A stretch of 64,000 bases of DNA from Embleya sp049739465 (lineage in GTDB: Bacteria; Actinomycetota; Actinomycetes; Streptomycetales; Streptomycetaceae). How positions within the stretch are numbered: the stretch's first letter is position 1; every line of letters starts with the position of its first letter. The stretch lies in assembly GCF_049739465.1 (NCBI RefSeq), contig NZ_JBMHHY010000007.1, forward strand, positions 186,001-250,000. The letters are read 5' to 3'. Under the pieces are notes generated by a model that saw nothing but the letters and a program-made list of their open reading frames with translations, did not search any database and was not told the origin of the DNA. The position numbers and the translations under genes were made by a program. Positions 25,197 to 33,477 of this stretch are shown here, piece after piece.

Positions 25197-26095
25197 CGGG
25201 TTCCTCCGCTCGGGACCGGCCGGGGGGTCAGCGGGCATCTGGGGTCCGGGTCCTGCCCGAGCCAGCTCTCCCGGACCCAGTGGTGCGCGGGATCGTCGCA
25301 CGCAAGCATGGCGCGTTCCGCGGCCGGACCGGCCATCACGTTGAGGTAGTAGAGGTGGTGTCCGGGCGCCGCCACGCACGGCCCGTGGTAGCCGCGCGGC
25401 ACCAGGAACACGTCGCCGTCCCGAACCGTCACCGTCGCGTCGATCGAGCCGTCGGCGGTGTAGGTGCGATGCAGTGCGAACCCCTCCCGGTCGGGGGTGC
25501 GCCCGTCCCGCCCGGCCACCCGGAAGAAGTAGATCTCCTCGTTGACCACCTCGTGCGCGCTCGCCCGATCGTGCTTGTGCGGCGGGTACGACGACCAATT
25601 GCCGTCCGGGGTGAGGATTTCGCAGACCACCAGCTTGTCCGCCGGGAACACGTCCGGGGTCAGCAGGTTGTTCGCCTGCCGGGTCGCCCGTCCCGCGCCA
25701 CGCACCTCGACCGGCACCCCGGCCGCCGGCCCGTACGCCGGGTCCAACCGCCGGCCCGCCCGCGCCGAGGCCAGCGCCAGCTGGCAGCCATGCCTCGTCG
25801 ACAGCCGCAACTCCGCGTCGCGCGGTACGTAGGCGAAGTCGGTGACGGCGGTGAACACCGAGTCGCGGCCCGCCAGTTCGAATCGCCGCCCCTCGGTCTC
25901 CACGGTCACCGAGCCGGCCAGCGGGATCACCGCCACCTCGTCGTCCCCGGTGGCCGACACCCGCCGCCCGCCCGGTGCCAGGTGCACGACGCGCAGTCCG
26001 CTGTACCGCCAGCCTGCCAGCTCCGGGGTGATCGACACCGGATCCTCGGCCCCGGGATCCGCGCCCCAGGGATGGAACAGCCGTTGCTCGCTCAC
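25193..26095 (-). CDS. iolB: 5-deoxy-glucuronate isomerase
   Basis: A 300-residue double-cupin enzyme converting 5-deoxy-glucuronate to 2-deoxy-5-keto-gluconate. Family motifs are SGLRVVHLAPG, NWSSYPPHKHDR with metal-binding His, EIYFFRVAG and the VFLVPRGYHGPCVAAPGHHLY block. Start is GTG at 26095, overlapping the aldolase stop (GTGA). The length is normal. It acts between IolD and IolC in the pathway, and lies between their genes. Confidence 0.94.
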   Translation of the reverse strand: MSEQRLFHPWGADPGAEDPVSITPELAGWRYSGLRVVHLAPGGRRVSATGDDEVAVIPLAGSVTVETEGRRFELAGRDSVFTAVTDFAYVPRDAELRLSTRHGCQLALASARAGRRLDPAYGPAAGVPVEVRGAGRATRQANNLLTPDVFPADKLVVCEILTPDGNWSSYPPHKHDRASAHEVVNEEIYFFRVAGRDGRTPDREGFALHRTYTADGSIDATVTVRDGDVFLVPRGYHGPCVAAPGHHLYYLNVMAGPAAERAMLACDDPAHHWVRESWLGQDPDPRCPLTPRPVPSGGTR

Positions 26096-27009
26096 GTGTT
26101 CGCCTCCGTCGCCCTCGGGTATGCCGCCCGCAGTACCCGCGCGGCGGCGTGCACCGCGCCGCGCACGTCCCCGTCGGCCGGATAGAGCAGTGCGCGTCCC
26201 ACCACCAGGCCGCGCACCGCCGGTTGCGCCAACGCGCGTCCCCACGAGGACAGATCGGCGCCCGGGTCGGCCGACGGCACACCGCCGAGCACCACGGTGG
26301 GCAGCGTGGTGGCCCCGATCACCAACTCCGGCTCGTCGGTCGCGGGCAACTTGAGCCAGGTGTAGGCCGAGGTCGTACCCAGCGCCGAAGCGACCGTCAC
26401 CGCCCGCACGTTCGCCTCGGTCGACCGATCAAGCACCAGCCGCCCGGCCGCGTCCCGCCGATACGGCAGCGGCTCGATCATCGCCGCGATGCCGTGCTCC
26501 GCGAGCTCCCCCACCGCCCGGGCGCAGCCCTGCAGGGTGGGTATCGTGCCCGCGTCGGCGTCCACGATCCGCAACAACATCTTGCCGCCGTCGAGTCGAT
26601 GCCGGCGGATCGCGTCCGCGTCGTAGCCGGTGAACCGGTCGTCGATCTCCCAGGCCGCGCCGGCCAGGCCGCCCCGATTCATCGAGCCGATCACGATCTT
26701 GTCGTCCAAGGCGCCCAGGAGCAGCAGTTCCTCGATCACATCGGGGGTGCCCAACACCCCGTCCACGTCCGGGTGTTCGAGCGCGGCGACCAACCGGCCG
26801 AGCAGGTCGCGCCGATCCGCCATGGCCAGCGCGTCCGTCCCGACCCCGAGCGAGCCGCGCCCGGGATGGTCGGCGGCGACCAGGAACAGCGTGCCGTGCG
26901 CGGAGAGCAGGTGTGGTCGGCGCCGACGCGCGGCGTAGCCGGCGGAGACGGCGTCGGGTCGGTGTGCCCGAGTCGCCAGCAGGGTGGTCCAGTCGCGGTC
27001 GCTGATCAC
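26092..27009 (-). CDS. Cgl0159-family (beta/alpha)8 aldolase
   Basis: A 305-residue TIM-barrel aldolase of the type found in actinobacterial inositol clusters (Cgl0159 family). It would cleave 2-deoxy-5-keto-gluconate-6-phosphate, the job of IolJ in Bacillus. Visible strands are LFLVAADHPGRGSLGVG, KIVIGSMNRGGLAGA, GGKMLLRIVD, AMIEPLPYRRD, SAYTWLKLPATDEPELVIGA with the likely Schiff-base Lys, and PTVVLGGVPS. Start is GTG at 27009, overlapping the iolC stop (GTGA). Confidence 0.85.
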   Translation of the reverse strand: MISDRDWTTLLATRAHRPDAVSAGYAARRRRPHLLSAHGTLFLVAADHPGRGSLGVGTDALAMADRRDLLGRLVAALEHPDVDGVLGTPDVIEELLLLGALDDKIVIGSMNRGGLAGAAWEIDDRFTGYDADAIRRHRLDGGKMLLRIVDADAGTIPTLQGCARAVGELAEHGIAAMIEPLPYRRDAAGRLVLDRSTEANVRAVTVASALGTTSAYTWLKLPATDEPELVIGATTLPTVVLGGVPSADPGADLSSWGRALAQPAVRGLVVGRALLYPADGDVRGAVHAAARVLRAAYPRATEANT

Positions 27010-27971
27010 GTTCGGGTCTCCGACATCGGGTCGTTCATCAGGTCCTCGATCTCCCGGCCGGTGGGCATCGCGTCGGCGCAGGCGAGCCGCCCGGCCACCA
27101 GCGCCCCGGCGGCGTTGGCGTATTCGGCGATCCGCACCGGGTCCCAGCCGGCCAGCAGGCCGTGCACCAGGGCGCCGCCGAACGCGTCCCCCGCGCCGAG
27201 CCCGCACACCGTCTCGACCCGGCGCGGCGCGACGGTGGCGCGGCCCCCGGGGCCGGCCACCAGGACACCGGCGGCGCCCTGCTTGACCAGGACCAGGTGC
27301 ACGCCCCGGGCGAGCAGGCGGTCCGCGGCCAGGTCCGGATCGGTGGTGCCGACCGCTATCGCCACCTCGGCGCGGTTGCCCACCACCACGGTGGCCTCGT
27401 CCACCAGCGCGCCGATGTGCCGGGCGGCGGTGGCCGGGTCGGGCCAGAACATCGGCCGGTAGTCGAGGTCGAGCACGGTGTGCGCGCGCCGCCCGCGCGC
27501 GGCGAGCATCCGCAGATGTGTGCCGCGCGAGGGCTCCACGCTCACCCCGGTCCCGGTCACCCACAACACCGGCACCCGGCGGACCAGGTCCCAGGGCACG
27601 TCCTCGTCGGTGAGCGTGAGGTCGGGTGCGGTGGGCAGCCGGTAGAACAGCAGCGGGGGGTCCTCCGCCGGGTCGAGCGCGCAGAACACCACGGGGGTGA
27701 GCAACCGTTCGTGCGTGGACACCCGGGTGGGATCCACCCCGAAGCCGGTCAGCGCGGTGCGTACGAACGTGCCGAACGGGTCGGCGCCGACCTTGGTCAG
27801 CACGGCCGTTCGCCGGCCGAGCCGGGCGGCGGCCACCGCGACGTTGGTGGCCGTACCGCCCAGCGATCGGGCGAAGGTTTCCACTCGGTCGAGCGGGACG
27901 CCGCTCTGCTGCGGGTAGAGGTCCACGCCGACCCGCCCAACGGTGAGCAGTTCGGGTTCGACCCCGCTCAT
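27006..27971 (-). CDS. iolC: 5-dehydro-2-deoxygluconokinase
   Basis: A 321-residue PfkB/ribokinase-family kinase that phosphorylates 2-deoxy-5-keto-gluconate at C6. It has the N-terminal substrate loop DLYPQQSGVPLDRVETFARSLGGTATNVAVAAARLG, and the C-terminal catalytic signature VETVCGLGAGDAFGGALVHGLL with the catalytic Asp in GAGDAF. ATG at 27971 overlaps the ABC ATPase stop (ATGA). Confidence 0.93.
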   Translation of the reverse strand: MSGVEPELLTVGRVGVDLYPQQSGVPLDRVETFARSLGGTATNVAVAAARLGRRTAVLTKVGADPFGTFVRTALTGFGVDPTRVSTHERLLTPVVFCALDPAEDPPLLFYRLPTAPDLTLTDEDVPWDLVRRVPVLWVTGTGVSVEPSRGTHLRMLAARGRRAHTVLDLDYRPMFWPDPATAARHIGALVDEATVVVGNRAEVAIAVGTTDPDLAADRLLARGVHLVLVKQGAAGVLVAGPGGRATVAPRRVETVCGLGAGDAFGGALVHGLLAGWDPVRIAEYANAAGALVAGRLACADAMPTGREIEDLMNDPMSETRT

Positions 27972-28810
27972 GCCTTGGCCTCCGTAGCCAACTCGTGGGC
28001 CAATGCTTCGAGTTCGGCACCGCCCGCCATCTGCCGGGTGAGTTCGGCCAGGCTGATCTCGGCCTTGGCGAAGCTGCCCTGGCCGCGGCCTCGGTTGAGC
28101 AGCAGGAATCGGTCGCCCACCGGGTAGGCGTGGTGCGGGTTGTGCGTGATGAACACGACGCCCAGGCCACGATCGCGGGCCCGGGCGATATAGCGCAGCA
28201 CCACGCCGGCCTGCTTGACCCCGAGCGCGGCGGTCGGCTCGTCCAGGATCAATACCTTGGCGCCGAAGTGCACCGCCCGCGCGATCGCCACGCACTGCCG
28301 CTCGCCGCCGGACAGGGTGCCCACCGGTTGCTCGACGTCGCGCAGATCGATGCCCATGTCCAGGAGCGCGCGCCGGGCGGTGCTCTTGGCCTGCGCGATG
28401 TCGATGCGGGCGAACGGACCGCGGCCCTTGGCCGGTTCGGAGCCGAGGAAGAAGTTGCGCCAGACGCTCATCAGCGGCACCACGGCCAGGTCCTGGTAGA
28501 CCGTGGCGATCCCGTGGTCCAGTGCCTGGCGCGGCGAGCCGAACCGCACCGGCACCCCCGCCACGAGGTAGTCGCCGCTGTCGTTCTCGTGCACCCCGGC
28601 GAGGATCTTGATCAGCGTCGACTTGCCCGCGCCGTTGTCGCCCAGGACGCAGGTCACCTCGCCCGCGTCCACCGTCGTGGAGATCTCGTCGAGCGCGATC
28701 ACATTGCCGAACCGCTTGCCCACGGCGCGCAGTTCGAGCAGGTGTTCGGCTCCGGCGCGGGTGGCGCCGGCCGGCTCCCCGGCACTCGGGGAGGTGGTCG
28801 GATTCGTCAT
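27968..28810 (-). CDS. sugar ABC transporter ATPase, single NBD (FrcA-like)
   Basis: A 280-residue ATPase with one nucleotide-binding domain: Walker A GDNGAGKST (about 52-60), Q-loop in IATVYQDLAVVP, signature LSGGERQ, Walker B VLILDEPTAALG and the switch His in FITHNPHHAY. Unlike RbsA/MglA (about 500 residues, two NBDs), it is of the short type used by FrcA-like importers. It works with the next permease and lipoprotein, and its place in the iol operon indicates cyclitol uptake. ATG 28810; it overlaps iolC by 4 nt. Confidence 0.92.
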   Translation of the reverse strand: MTNPTTSPSAGEPAGATRAGAEHLLELRAVGKRFGNVIALDEISTTVDAGEVTCVLGDNGAGKSTLIKILAGVHENDSGDYLVAGVPVRFGSPRQALDHGIATVYQDLAVVPLMSVWRNFFLGSEPAKGRGPFARIDIAQAKSTARRALLDMGIDLRDVEQPVGTLSGGERQCVAIARAVHFGAKVLILDEPTAALGVKQAGVVLRYIARARDRGLGVVFITHNPHHAYPVGDRFLLLNRGRGQGSFAKAEISLAELTRQMAGGAELEALAHELATEAKA

Positions 28811-29871
28811 CGGCGAGACCTCTCCGCGCGGCGCCGGAAGGAGTTGTTGACCAGTACGGCGGCGAGCAACAGCACGCCGAGGAAGAGCTGGAACCAGTCG
28901 CTGTTCCACTTGGCGTAGACGATGCCCTGGCGGGCCATCCCGAAGATCAGCGCGCCCACCGCGGCGCCGATCGCCGAGCCGTAGCCGCCGGTGAGCAGGC
29001 AGCCGCCGATCACCGCGGCGATGATGTACTGGAATTCCAGGCCGATGCCCTGATTGGCCTGGACCGAGGTGTAGCGCAGGATGTTGATCGAGCCCACCAG
29101 CCAGGCGGCGCCCGCGGTGGTCATGAACAGCATGATCTTGGTGCGGTCCACCGGGACCCCGACGTTGCGCGCGCTCACCGGCGCGCCGCCGACGGCGTAG
29201 ATCCAGTTGCCGAACCGGGTCCGGGCGAGCACCCACGTACCGAGCGCGGCCAGGATCAGCCACCAGGACACCGAGATCTGGATCTCGGTACCGGCCACGT
29301 GCAGCGTCGAGGCGAAGTACCGGGCCGCCGCCGCGTAGTCCTCGGTGGCCCGCATCCCGCTGACCTGGACGCTGTCCGTGACCTGCCGGGTGACGCCGAG
29401 GTTGAGGCCCTGCAGGGCCAGGAAGGTGCCGAGCGTGATGATGAAGCTGGGCAGTCCGGTCCGCACCACGAGCCAGCCGTTGAGCGCGCCCACGGCCAGC
29501 GCGAACAGCAGGGACACGGTCAGCGCCGGCCAGACCGACCAGCCGGCCCGGGTCGACAACATCGCGGTGATGAGCGCGGTCGAGGCGGTCATCACCCCGG
29601 CGGACAGGTCGAATTCGCCGCCGATCATCAACAGCGCGACGGCCACCGCCATGATGCCCAGGGTGGCCGAGTCGTCCAGCCAGGTCGCCGCGCCGGCGGC
29701 GGTGAAGAACCCGTCGGCGACGAACGAGAAGAAGCCCAACACCAGCAGCGCGCCGATCAGCGAGCCCAGTTCGGGTCGGACCAACAGCCGGTGGAACAAC
29801 CGTGCGGGCGTCACCCGTTCGTCGGCGGCGGGCGAGGCGGGCGTGGTGGGCGGCGCCGGGGTCGTGGTCAT
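28807..29871 (-). CDS. sugar ABC transporter permease
   Basis: A 354-residue BPD_transp_2-family permease (RbsC/FrcB type). About ten hydrophobic segments are visible, for example SLIGALLVLGFFSFVADGFF, ATLGIMAVAVALLMIGGEFDLS and the conserved GLPSFIITLGTFLALQGLNLG. The N-terminus has a Pro/Thr-rich cytosolic leader. ATG at 29871 follows GGGGGA and overlaps the binding-protein stop. It forms the membrane channel of the importer. Confidence 0.92.
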   Translation of the reverse strand: MTTTPAPPTTPASPAADERVTPARLFHRLLVRPELGSLIGALLVLGFFSFVADGFFTAAGAATWLDDSATLGIMAVAVALLMIGGEFDLSAGVMTASTALITAMLSTRAGWSVWPALTVSLLFALAVGALNGWLVVRTGLPSFIITLGTFLALQGLNLGVTRQVTDSVQVSGMRATEDYAAAARYFASTLHVAGTEIQISVSWWLILAALGTWVLARTRFGNWIYAVGGAPVSARNVGVPVDRTKIMLFMTTAGAAWLVGSINILRYTSVQANQGIGLEFQYIIAAVIGGCLLTGGYGSAIGAAVGALIFGMARQGIVYAKWNSDWFQLFLGVLLLAAVLVNNSFRRRAERSRR

Positions 29872-30866
29872 CGGGTCCCCCGCCGCGCGTATCCGGCCAC
29901 CACGTCGACGTTGTTCCGGTCCACGAAGCCGGGACCGGTCAGTACGGGTCTGCCGCCGCCGACCGTGTTGGCGTTGTCCCGGTAGAGCTTGATCATCGTC
30001 ACCGGGAGGTAGCCCTGGAGGTATTGCTGCTGGTCCACCGCGAAGCCGATGGTGCCCGCCTTGATCCCGGCCACCACGTCCGGGTTGAGGTCGAACGTGG
30101 CGATCTGCGCCTTGCTGCCCGCGTCCCCGACCGCGCCGACCGCGACGGCGGCCACCTGCGGGTTGAGCGCGAGTACCGCGTCGATCGAGGAGTCGGACTG
30201 CAGCGCGCCGCGAATGCGCGCCTGGGTGTCGGTGGGGTTCGCGATGTCCACCTGAAGGGTCCGGGCCGGCCCGGCGAACCCGGCCTTGGCGCCGTCGCAG
30301 CGCTGGTTCAGGCCGATGTTGCCCGCCTCGTGGATCACGCACAGCAGCTTGGTCCGGCCCGCCTGTCGGAGTCTGGCGCCGGCCGCCTCGCCGGCGATCG
30401 ACTCGTCCTGGCCGACGTGCGCGATCGCGCCGAACTCGGCGGACCTGGCCTGCCCGGAGTTGATGGTGATCACCGGAATGCCCTTGGCGGTGGCCGCCTT
30501 GATCGAGTTGGCGAGCGCGTCGGGGTTGGCCATCGAGACCACGATGCCGCCCACGCCCTGGGTGACCGCGTTGTCGATCAACCGGGCCTGGGCCGCCGGA
30601 TCACCGTTGCCCTGGTACTGGACGTCCACGCCGAGTTTGCGGCCCGCGTCCTGCGCGCCGTTCTGGACGACGCTCCAGAATGCGTCACCGGCCGAGCCGT
30701 GGGTGATCACGGCCACCGTGTTGTTCCCCTTCGCCGCCGCGCTCGGCGCGCCGCCGGCGGCGGTTTTCTCGGCGTCCGGGTCGATACCGGTGGGACTGCT
30801 GCAGGCGGCGAGCACGAGCGCGGACACGCCGAGGGCGGCGGCGAGTCCGAGGGAACGTCTGGGCAT
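29868..30866 (-). CDS. sugar-binding lipoprotein of ABC transporter
   Basis: A 332-residue Peripla_BP_4 (ribose/inositol-type) binding protein. A lipoprotein signal ends in LVLAAC (Cys about residue 21). The mature part shows NTVAVITHGSAGDAFWSVVQNGAQDAG, GIVVSMANPDALANSIKAA, GIPVITINSG and IATFDLNPDVVAGIKAG, the ligand-site order of the family. ATG at 30866 has GAGGAG six bases upstream. A 183-bp G/C-rich gap separates it from the isomerase gene upstream, so it could also have its own promoter. Confidence 0.92.
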   Translation of the reverse strand: MPRRSLGLAAALGVSALVLAACSSPTGIDPDAEKTAAGGAPSAAAKGNNTVAVITHGSAGDAFWSVVQNGAQDAGRKLGVDVQYQGNGDPAAQARLIDNAVTQGVGGIVVSMANPDALANSIKAATAKGIPVITINSGQARSAEFGAIAHVGQDESIAGEAAGARLRQAGRTKLLCVIHEAGNIGLNQRCDGAKAGFAGPARTLQVDIANPTDTQARIRGALQSDSSIDAVLALNPQVAAVAVGAVGDAGSKAQIATFDLNPDVVAGIKAGTIGFAVDQQQYLQGYLPVTMIKLYRDNANTVGGGRPVLTGPGFVDRNNVDVVAGYARRGTR

Positions 30867-31049
30867 CGAATACTCCTCGTCAGCACGATCGGGACGGCGG
30901 GGAGGCTCTGGACGGTGGGGGCGGCGGCGCGGTCGGCTCGGTGGCGGCGGCGGTCGGTCCGGACGGTACGGTCGGCGGCGTCGCCGGATGGCGGTCAGGG
31001 ATGTCGTACCCGCCCCGACGCCCGCCAACGGCGAATTCGGCCGGCGGCA

Positions 31050-31955
31050 TCACGCCGACCCGGCGCCTCGGTTGCCGCACAGATGGGCCAGACCGCGTGC
31101 GGTGTCCCGGCGCGGCAGCTCCGCGTCGGCCGGATCGTCGCTCAGCCTGGTGTCCTGCTCGAGCACGAACCACTGCCGGTAGCCGGCCGCCCGCAAGGTC
31201 GCGACGATCTCCGCGATCGGCACGTCCCCCGCGCCGAGCGGCCGATACAGGCCCCGGCCGACCGCCTCGGCGTAGCTCAGCACACCGGCCCGGACCAGCG
31301 CCGCGGTGTCCGCGTGTACGTCCTTGAGGTGCACGTGTCCGATCCGCTCAGGCAGCCGGCGCACCAGGTCGAGCGGATCGCTCCCGCCGATCAGCAGGTG
31401 CCCGGTGTCCAGGCACAGCGGCAGCGTGCTGTCCCGGAGGAAACGTTCGACCTCGGCGGCACTCTCCACATGGGTCCCCACATGCGGATGCAGCGTGGCG
31501 CGCAACCCGAACTCCTGTGCGATCCCGGCCACTTCGTCGGCGGTGTCGATCAGCCGCCGCCACTGTGCGGCGGACAACCGGGGGCGGACGTCGTAGCCGT
31601 CGAGCCCGGTGGCCGCGGCCAGGACCAACACCTCGCCGCCGGCCGCGGCGATCAGCTCGGCGGTCCGCTTCGCCGTCGCGCGCGCCTGCGCCGCGCGGTC
31701 CGGGTCGTGCAGCACGAGTGCGGCGAACGAGCCGACCAGGGACAGCCCGTGGCCACGCAGCACGCCGTCGAGCGCCGAGGGGTCGGCGGGCAGGTAGCCG
31801 GGCGGGCCCAGTTCGGTGGCGGTCAGCCCGAGACCGGCCATCTCGCCGAGCACGGTGTCCACCGGCAGGGTCGGCCCCCAGCCGGGCACTTCGCATACCC
31901 CCCACGAGATCGGCGCCCCGGCGAGGCGCAGCTCCGGCGGGGCCGACACGGTCAT
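31050..31955 (-). CDS. IolE-like sugar phosphate isomerase/epimerase (probable inosose dehydratase)
   Basis: A 301-residue AP-endonuclease-2-fold (TIM barrel) protein. The N-terminus LAGAPISWGVCEVPGWG closely resembles inosose dehydratase (IolE), and metal-site segments are ATLHPHVGTHVES, LCLDTGHLLIGG, GHVHLKDVH and WFVLEQDTRL. IolE dehydrates 2-keto-myo-inositol to the diketone hydrolysed by IolD. Its position in the operon supports this function over a generic sugar isomerase. ATG 31955 overlaps the dehydrogenase stop (ATGA). Confidence 0.85.
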   Translation of the reverse strand: MTVSAPPELRLAGAPISWGVCEVPGWGPTLPVDTVLGEMAGLGLTATELGPPGYLPADPSALDGVLRGHGLSLVGSFAALVLHDPDRAAQARATAKRTAELIAAAGGEVLVLAAATGLDGYDVRPRLSAAQWRRLIDTADEVAGIAQEFGLRATLHPHVGTHVESAAEVERFLRDSTLPLCLDTGHLLIGGSDPLDLVRRLPERIGHVHLKDVHADTAALVRAGVLSYAEAVGRGLYRPLGAGDVPIAEIVATLRAAGYRQWFVLEQDTRLSDDPADAELPRRDTARGLAHLCGNRGAGSA

Positions 31956-32992
31956 CGGGCCACCTCGACGGCCGCCGCCGGACCGATGCCCACGTCGGCC
32001 GGGACGCTCGCCGGGTCGACCGGCCGGCCCGCACGCCGGGACCGCTCGCAGGCCTCGGCGAGGACCAGGCTGCCCAGCGAGTCGCGCACCGGCGACGGAT
32101 TGGCCTGCCGCCCGGCGACCACCTCGACGAACACCCGCATCTCGTTGCGGTACGCGCGGGCGAACCGCTCCGGGAAGCCCGGGTAGGCGTCGGGCCGGGC
32201 CTGCGGACCGCCCGGCTCAAGCGAGGTCAGCGGCGTCCGCGGATCCAGGCCCACCACCAACGACTGTGCCGAGCCGAGCACTTCGATCCGGTGGTCGTAG
32301 CCGGCCGGGTTGTGCCGCCCGCCGGTGAGCACCGCGTGCGCGCCGCCGGCGAAGCGCAACACCACCACCGCGTTGTCCACATCGTCGGCGTCCGCGAACG
32401 CCCGGTCGACCAGCACCGACCCACCGGCGAACACCTCGACCACCGGCTCGCCGAGCAACCATGGCACCGCGTCCAGATCGTGGATGAGCAGGTCGCGGAA
32501 GATCCCGCCGGACGCGGGCAGATAGCCGAGATCGGGCGGCGCGGCGTCCTGCCCGATCGCCCGGACCAGGTAGGGCGTACCCGACTCGCCCGCGTCCAGG
32601 CGCCGCTTCAGCTCGATCACCGCCGGGTCGAATCGGCGCTGGAAGCCGACCAGTACGGGCACCCCGCTTGCCTCGACGTCCGCGATCAGCACGATCAGCT
32701 CGGCGAGGTCCGACGCGATCGGCTTCTCGCACAGGGTCGGCACGCCGGCGGCCACGGTCCGCCGCACCCACTCCGGGTGGGTGTCGGTGGGCGTGGCCAG
32801 CACCACGCCGTCGACGCCGGCGAGCAGGGTGTCGGGGTCGGCGACCGCCGCGGCGCCCAGTTCGCGTGCCAGGGCCACCGCGCGTTCCGGTTGCGGATCG
32901 AACAGGACGAGCTCGTCGACCGTCTCCAGGGCGGTGAGGTTGCGCGCGTGCATCGCGCCGATCCGCCCCACGCCTGCGACTCCGATACGCAT
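31952..32992 (-). CDS. Gfo/Idh/MocA dehydrogenase, IolG-like inositol 2-dehydrogenase
   Basis: A 346-residue NAD(P)-dependent oxidoreductase. The Rossmann motif GVAGVGRIGAMHARNL starts at residue 3; the catalytic EKP (LCEKPIASDL) is near residue 95; the C-terminal beta-sheet domain has GFQRRFDPAVIELKRRLDAG and the active-site region FRDLLIHDLDAVPWLLGE with Asp and His. It fits IolG, which oxidises myo-inositol to scyllo-inosose. ATG at 32992 gives the usual start; ATG 33001 is possible but lies only two bases from GGAG. First gene of the operon, 80 bp downstream of a LacI operator. Confidence 0.87.
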   Translation of the reverse strand: MRIGVAGVGRIGAMHARNLTALETVDELVLFDPQPERAVALARELGAAAVADPDTLLAGVDGVVLATPTDTHPEWVRRTVAAGVPTLCEKPIASDLAELIVLIADVEASGVPVLVGFQRRFDPAVIELKRRLDAGESGTPYLVRAIGQDAAPPDLGYLPASGGIFRDLLIHDLDAVPWLLGEPVVEVFAGGSVLVDRAFADADDVDNAVVVLRFAGGAHAVLTGGRHNPAGYDHRIEVLGSAQSLVVGLDPRTPLTSLEPGGPQARPDAYPGFPERFARAYRNEMRVFVEVVAGRQANPSPVRDSLGSLVLAEACERSRRAGRPVDPASVPADVGIGPAAAVEVAR

Positions 32993-33071
32993 GAGACTCA
33001 TTTCTCCAGTGGACGGGTGGAACCGGACAACCGGGAATGCTCCAGGAAACGTCCCGTCGGCGCGCCGCACC

Positions 33072-33085
33072 CTTTGGAGCGCTCC
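33072..33085. promoter_or_regulatory. LacI-family operator 1
   Basis: TTGGAGCGCTCCAA, a perfect 14-bp palindrome with the central CG step typical of LacI-family operators. It lies about 80 bp upstream of the dehydrogenase start, in a good position to block the catabolic promoter. Confidence 0.85.
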
Positions 33086-33230
33086 AATTCGGGAACGCCC
33101 CAAGACTGATCCTCGCCGTCCGAGCGTGTCAAGGGTCACTCGCAACGTGCCCGGTATCCCGCCGACACACCATGATCGACGCGCATTGCAGCCATTCGTC
33201 GGCGCCGTCCGACCGATTCCGCCGATCCAC

Positions 33231-33244
33231 TTGGAGCGCTCCAT
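33231..33244. promoter_or_regulatory. LacI-family operator 2
   Basis: TTGGAGCGCTCCAT, with the same 12-bp palindromic core TGGAGCGCTCCA as operator 1. It is centred 18 bp from operator 3 and 159 bp from operator 1. Confidence 0.85.
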
Positions 33245-33248
33245 TCGG

Positions 33249-33262
33249 TTGGAGCGCTCCAT
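33249..33262. promoter_or_regulatory. LacI-family operator 3
   Basis: TTGGAGCGCTCCAT, identical to operator 2 and 18 bp from it centre to centre, so two dimers could bind side by side. It is about 216 bp upstream of the lacI start and could serve autoregulation. Confidence 0.85.
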
Positions 33263-33477
33263 CGGTGTAGCCTTCGTCGCACGATCGTGCCATCGTGCTG
33301 CCACCGGGTCGCCGGGGCCGACCGGGCCGGGGGCGCGGCGCCGGGTGGGGTGGGTCGCGGTGGTGCGGGTCGCGATCTCGCCGAGGCGCGCGTGTCGTTC
33401 GCGCCGTGCGTGTCGTGCACGTGGTTCGTGTCGTGCGCGTGGCTCACGTGGTTCGCGTCGGAGAAAGGTGAGCATCA

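Larger units (their letters stand above)
33002..33477. promoter_or_regulatory. 476-bp divergent control region of the iol operon and lacI
   Basis: It holds three palindromic operators (see separate entries) and no gene. The 33395-33470 part, the leader of lacI, is a degenerate tandem of CGTGTCGTGC / CGTGGTTCG blocks. No convincing -10/-35 pair was found by eye. Confidence 0.7.
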
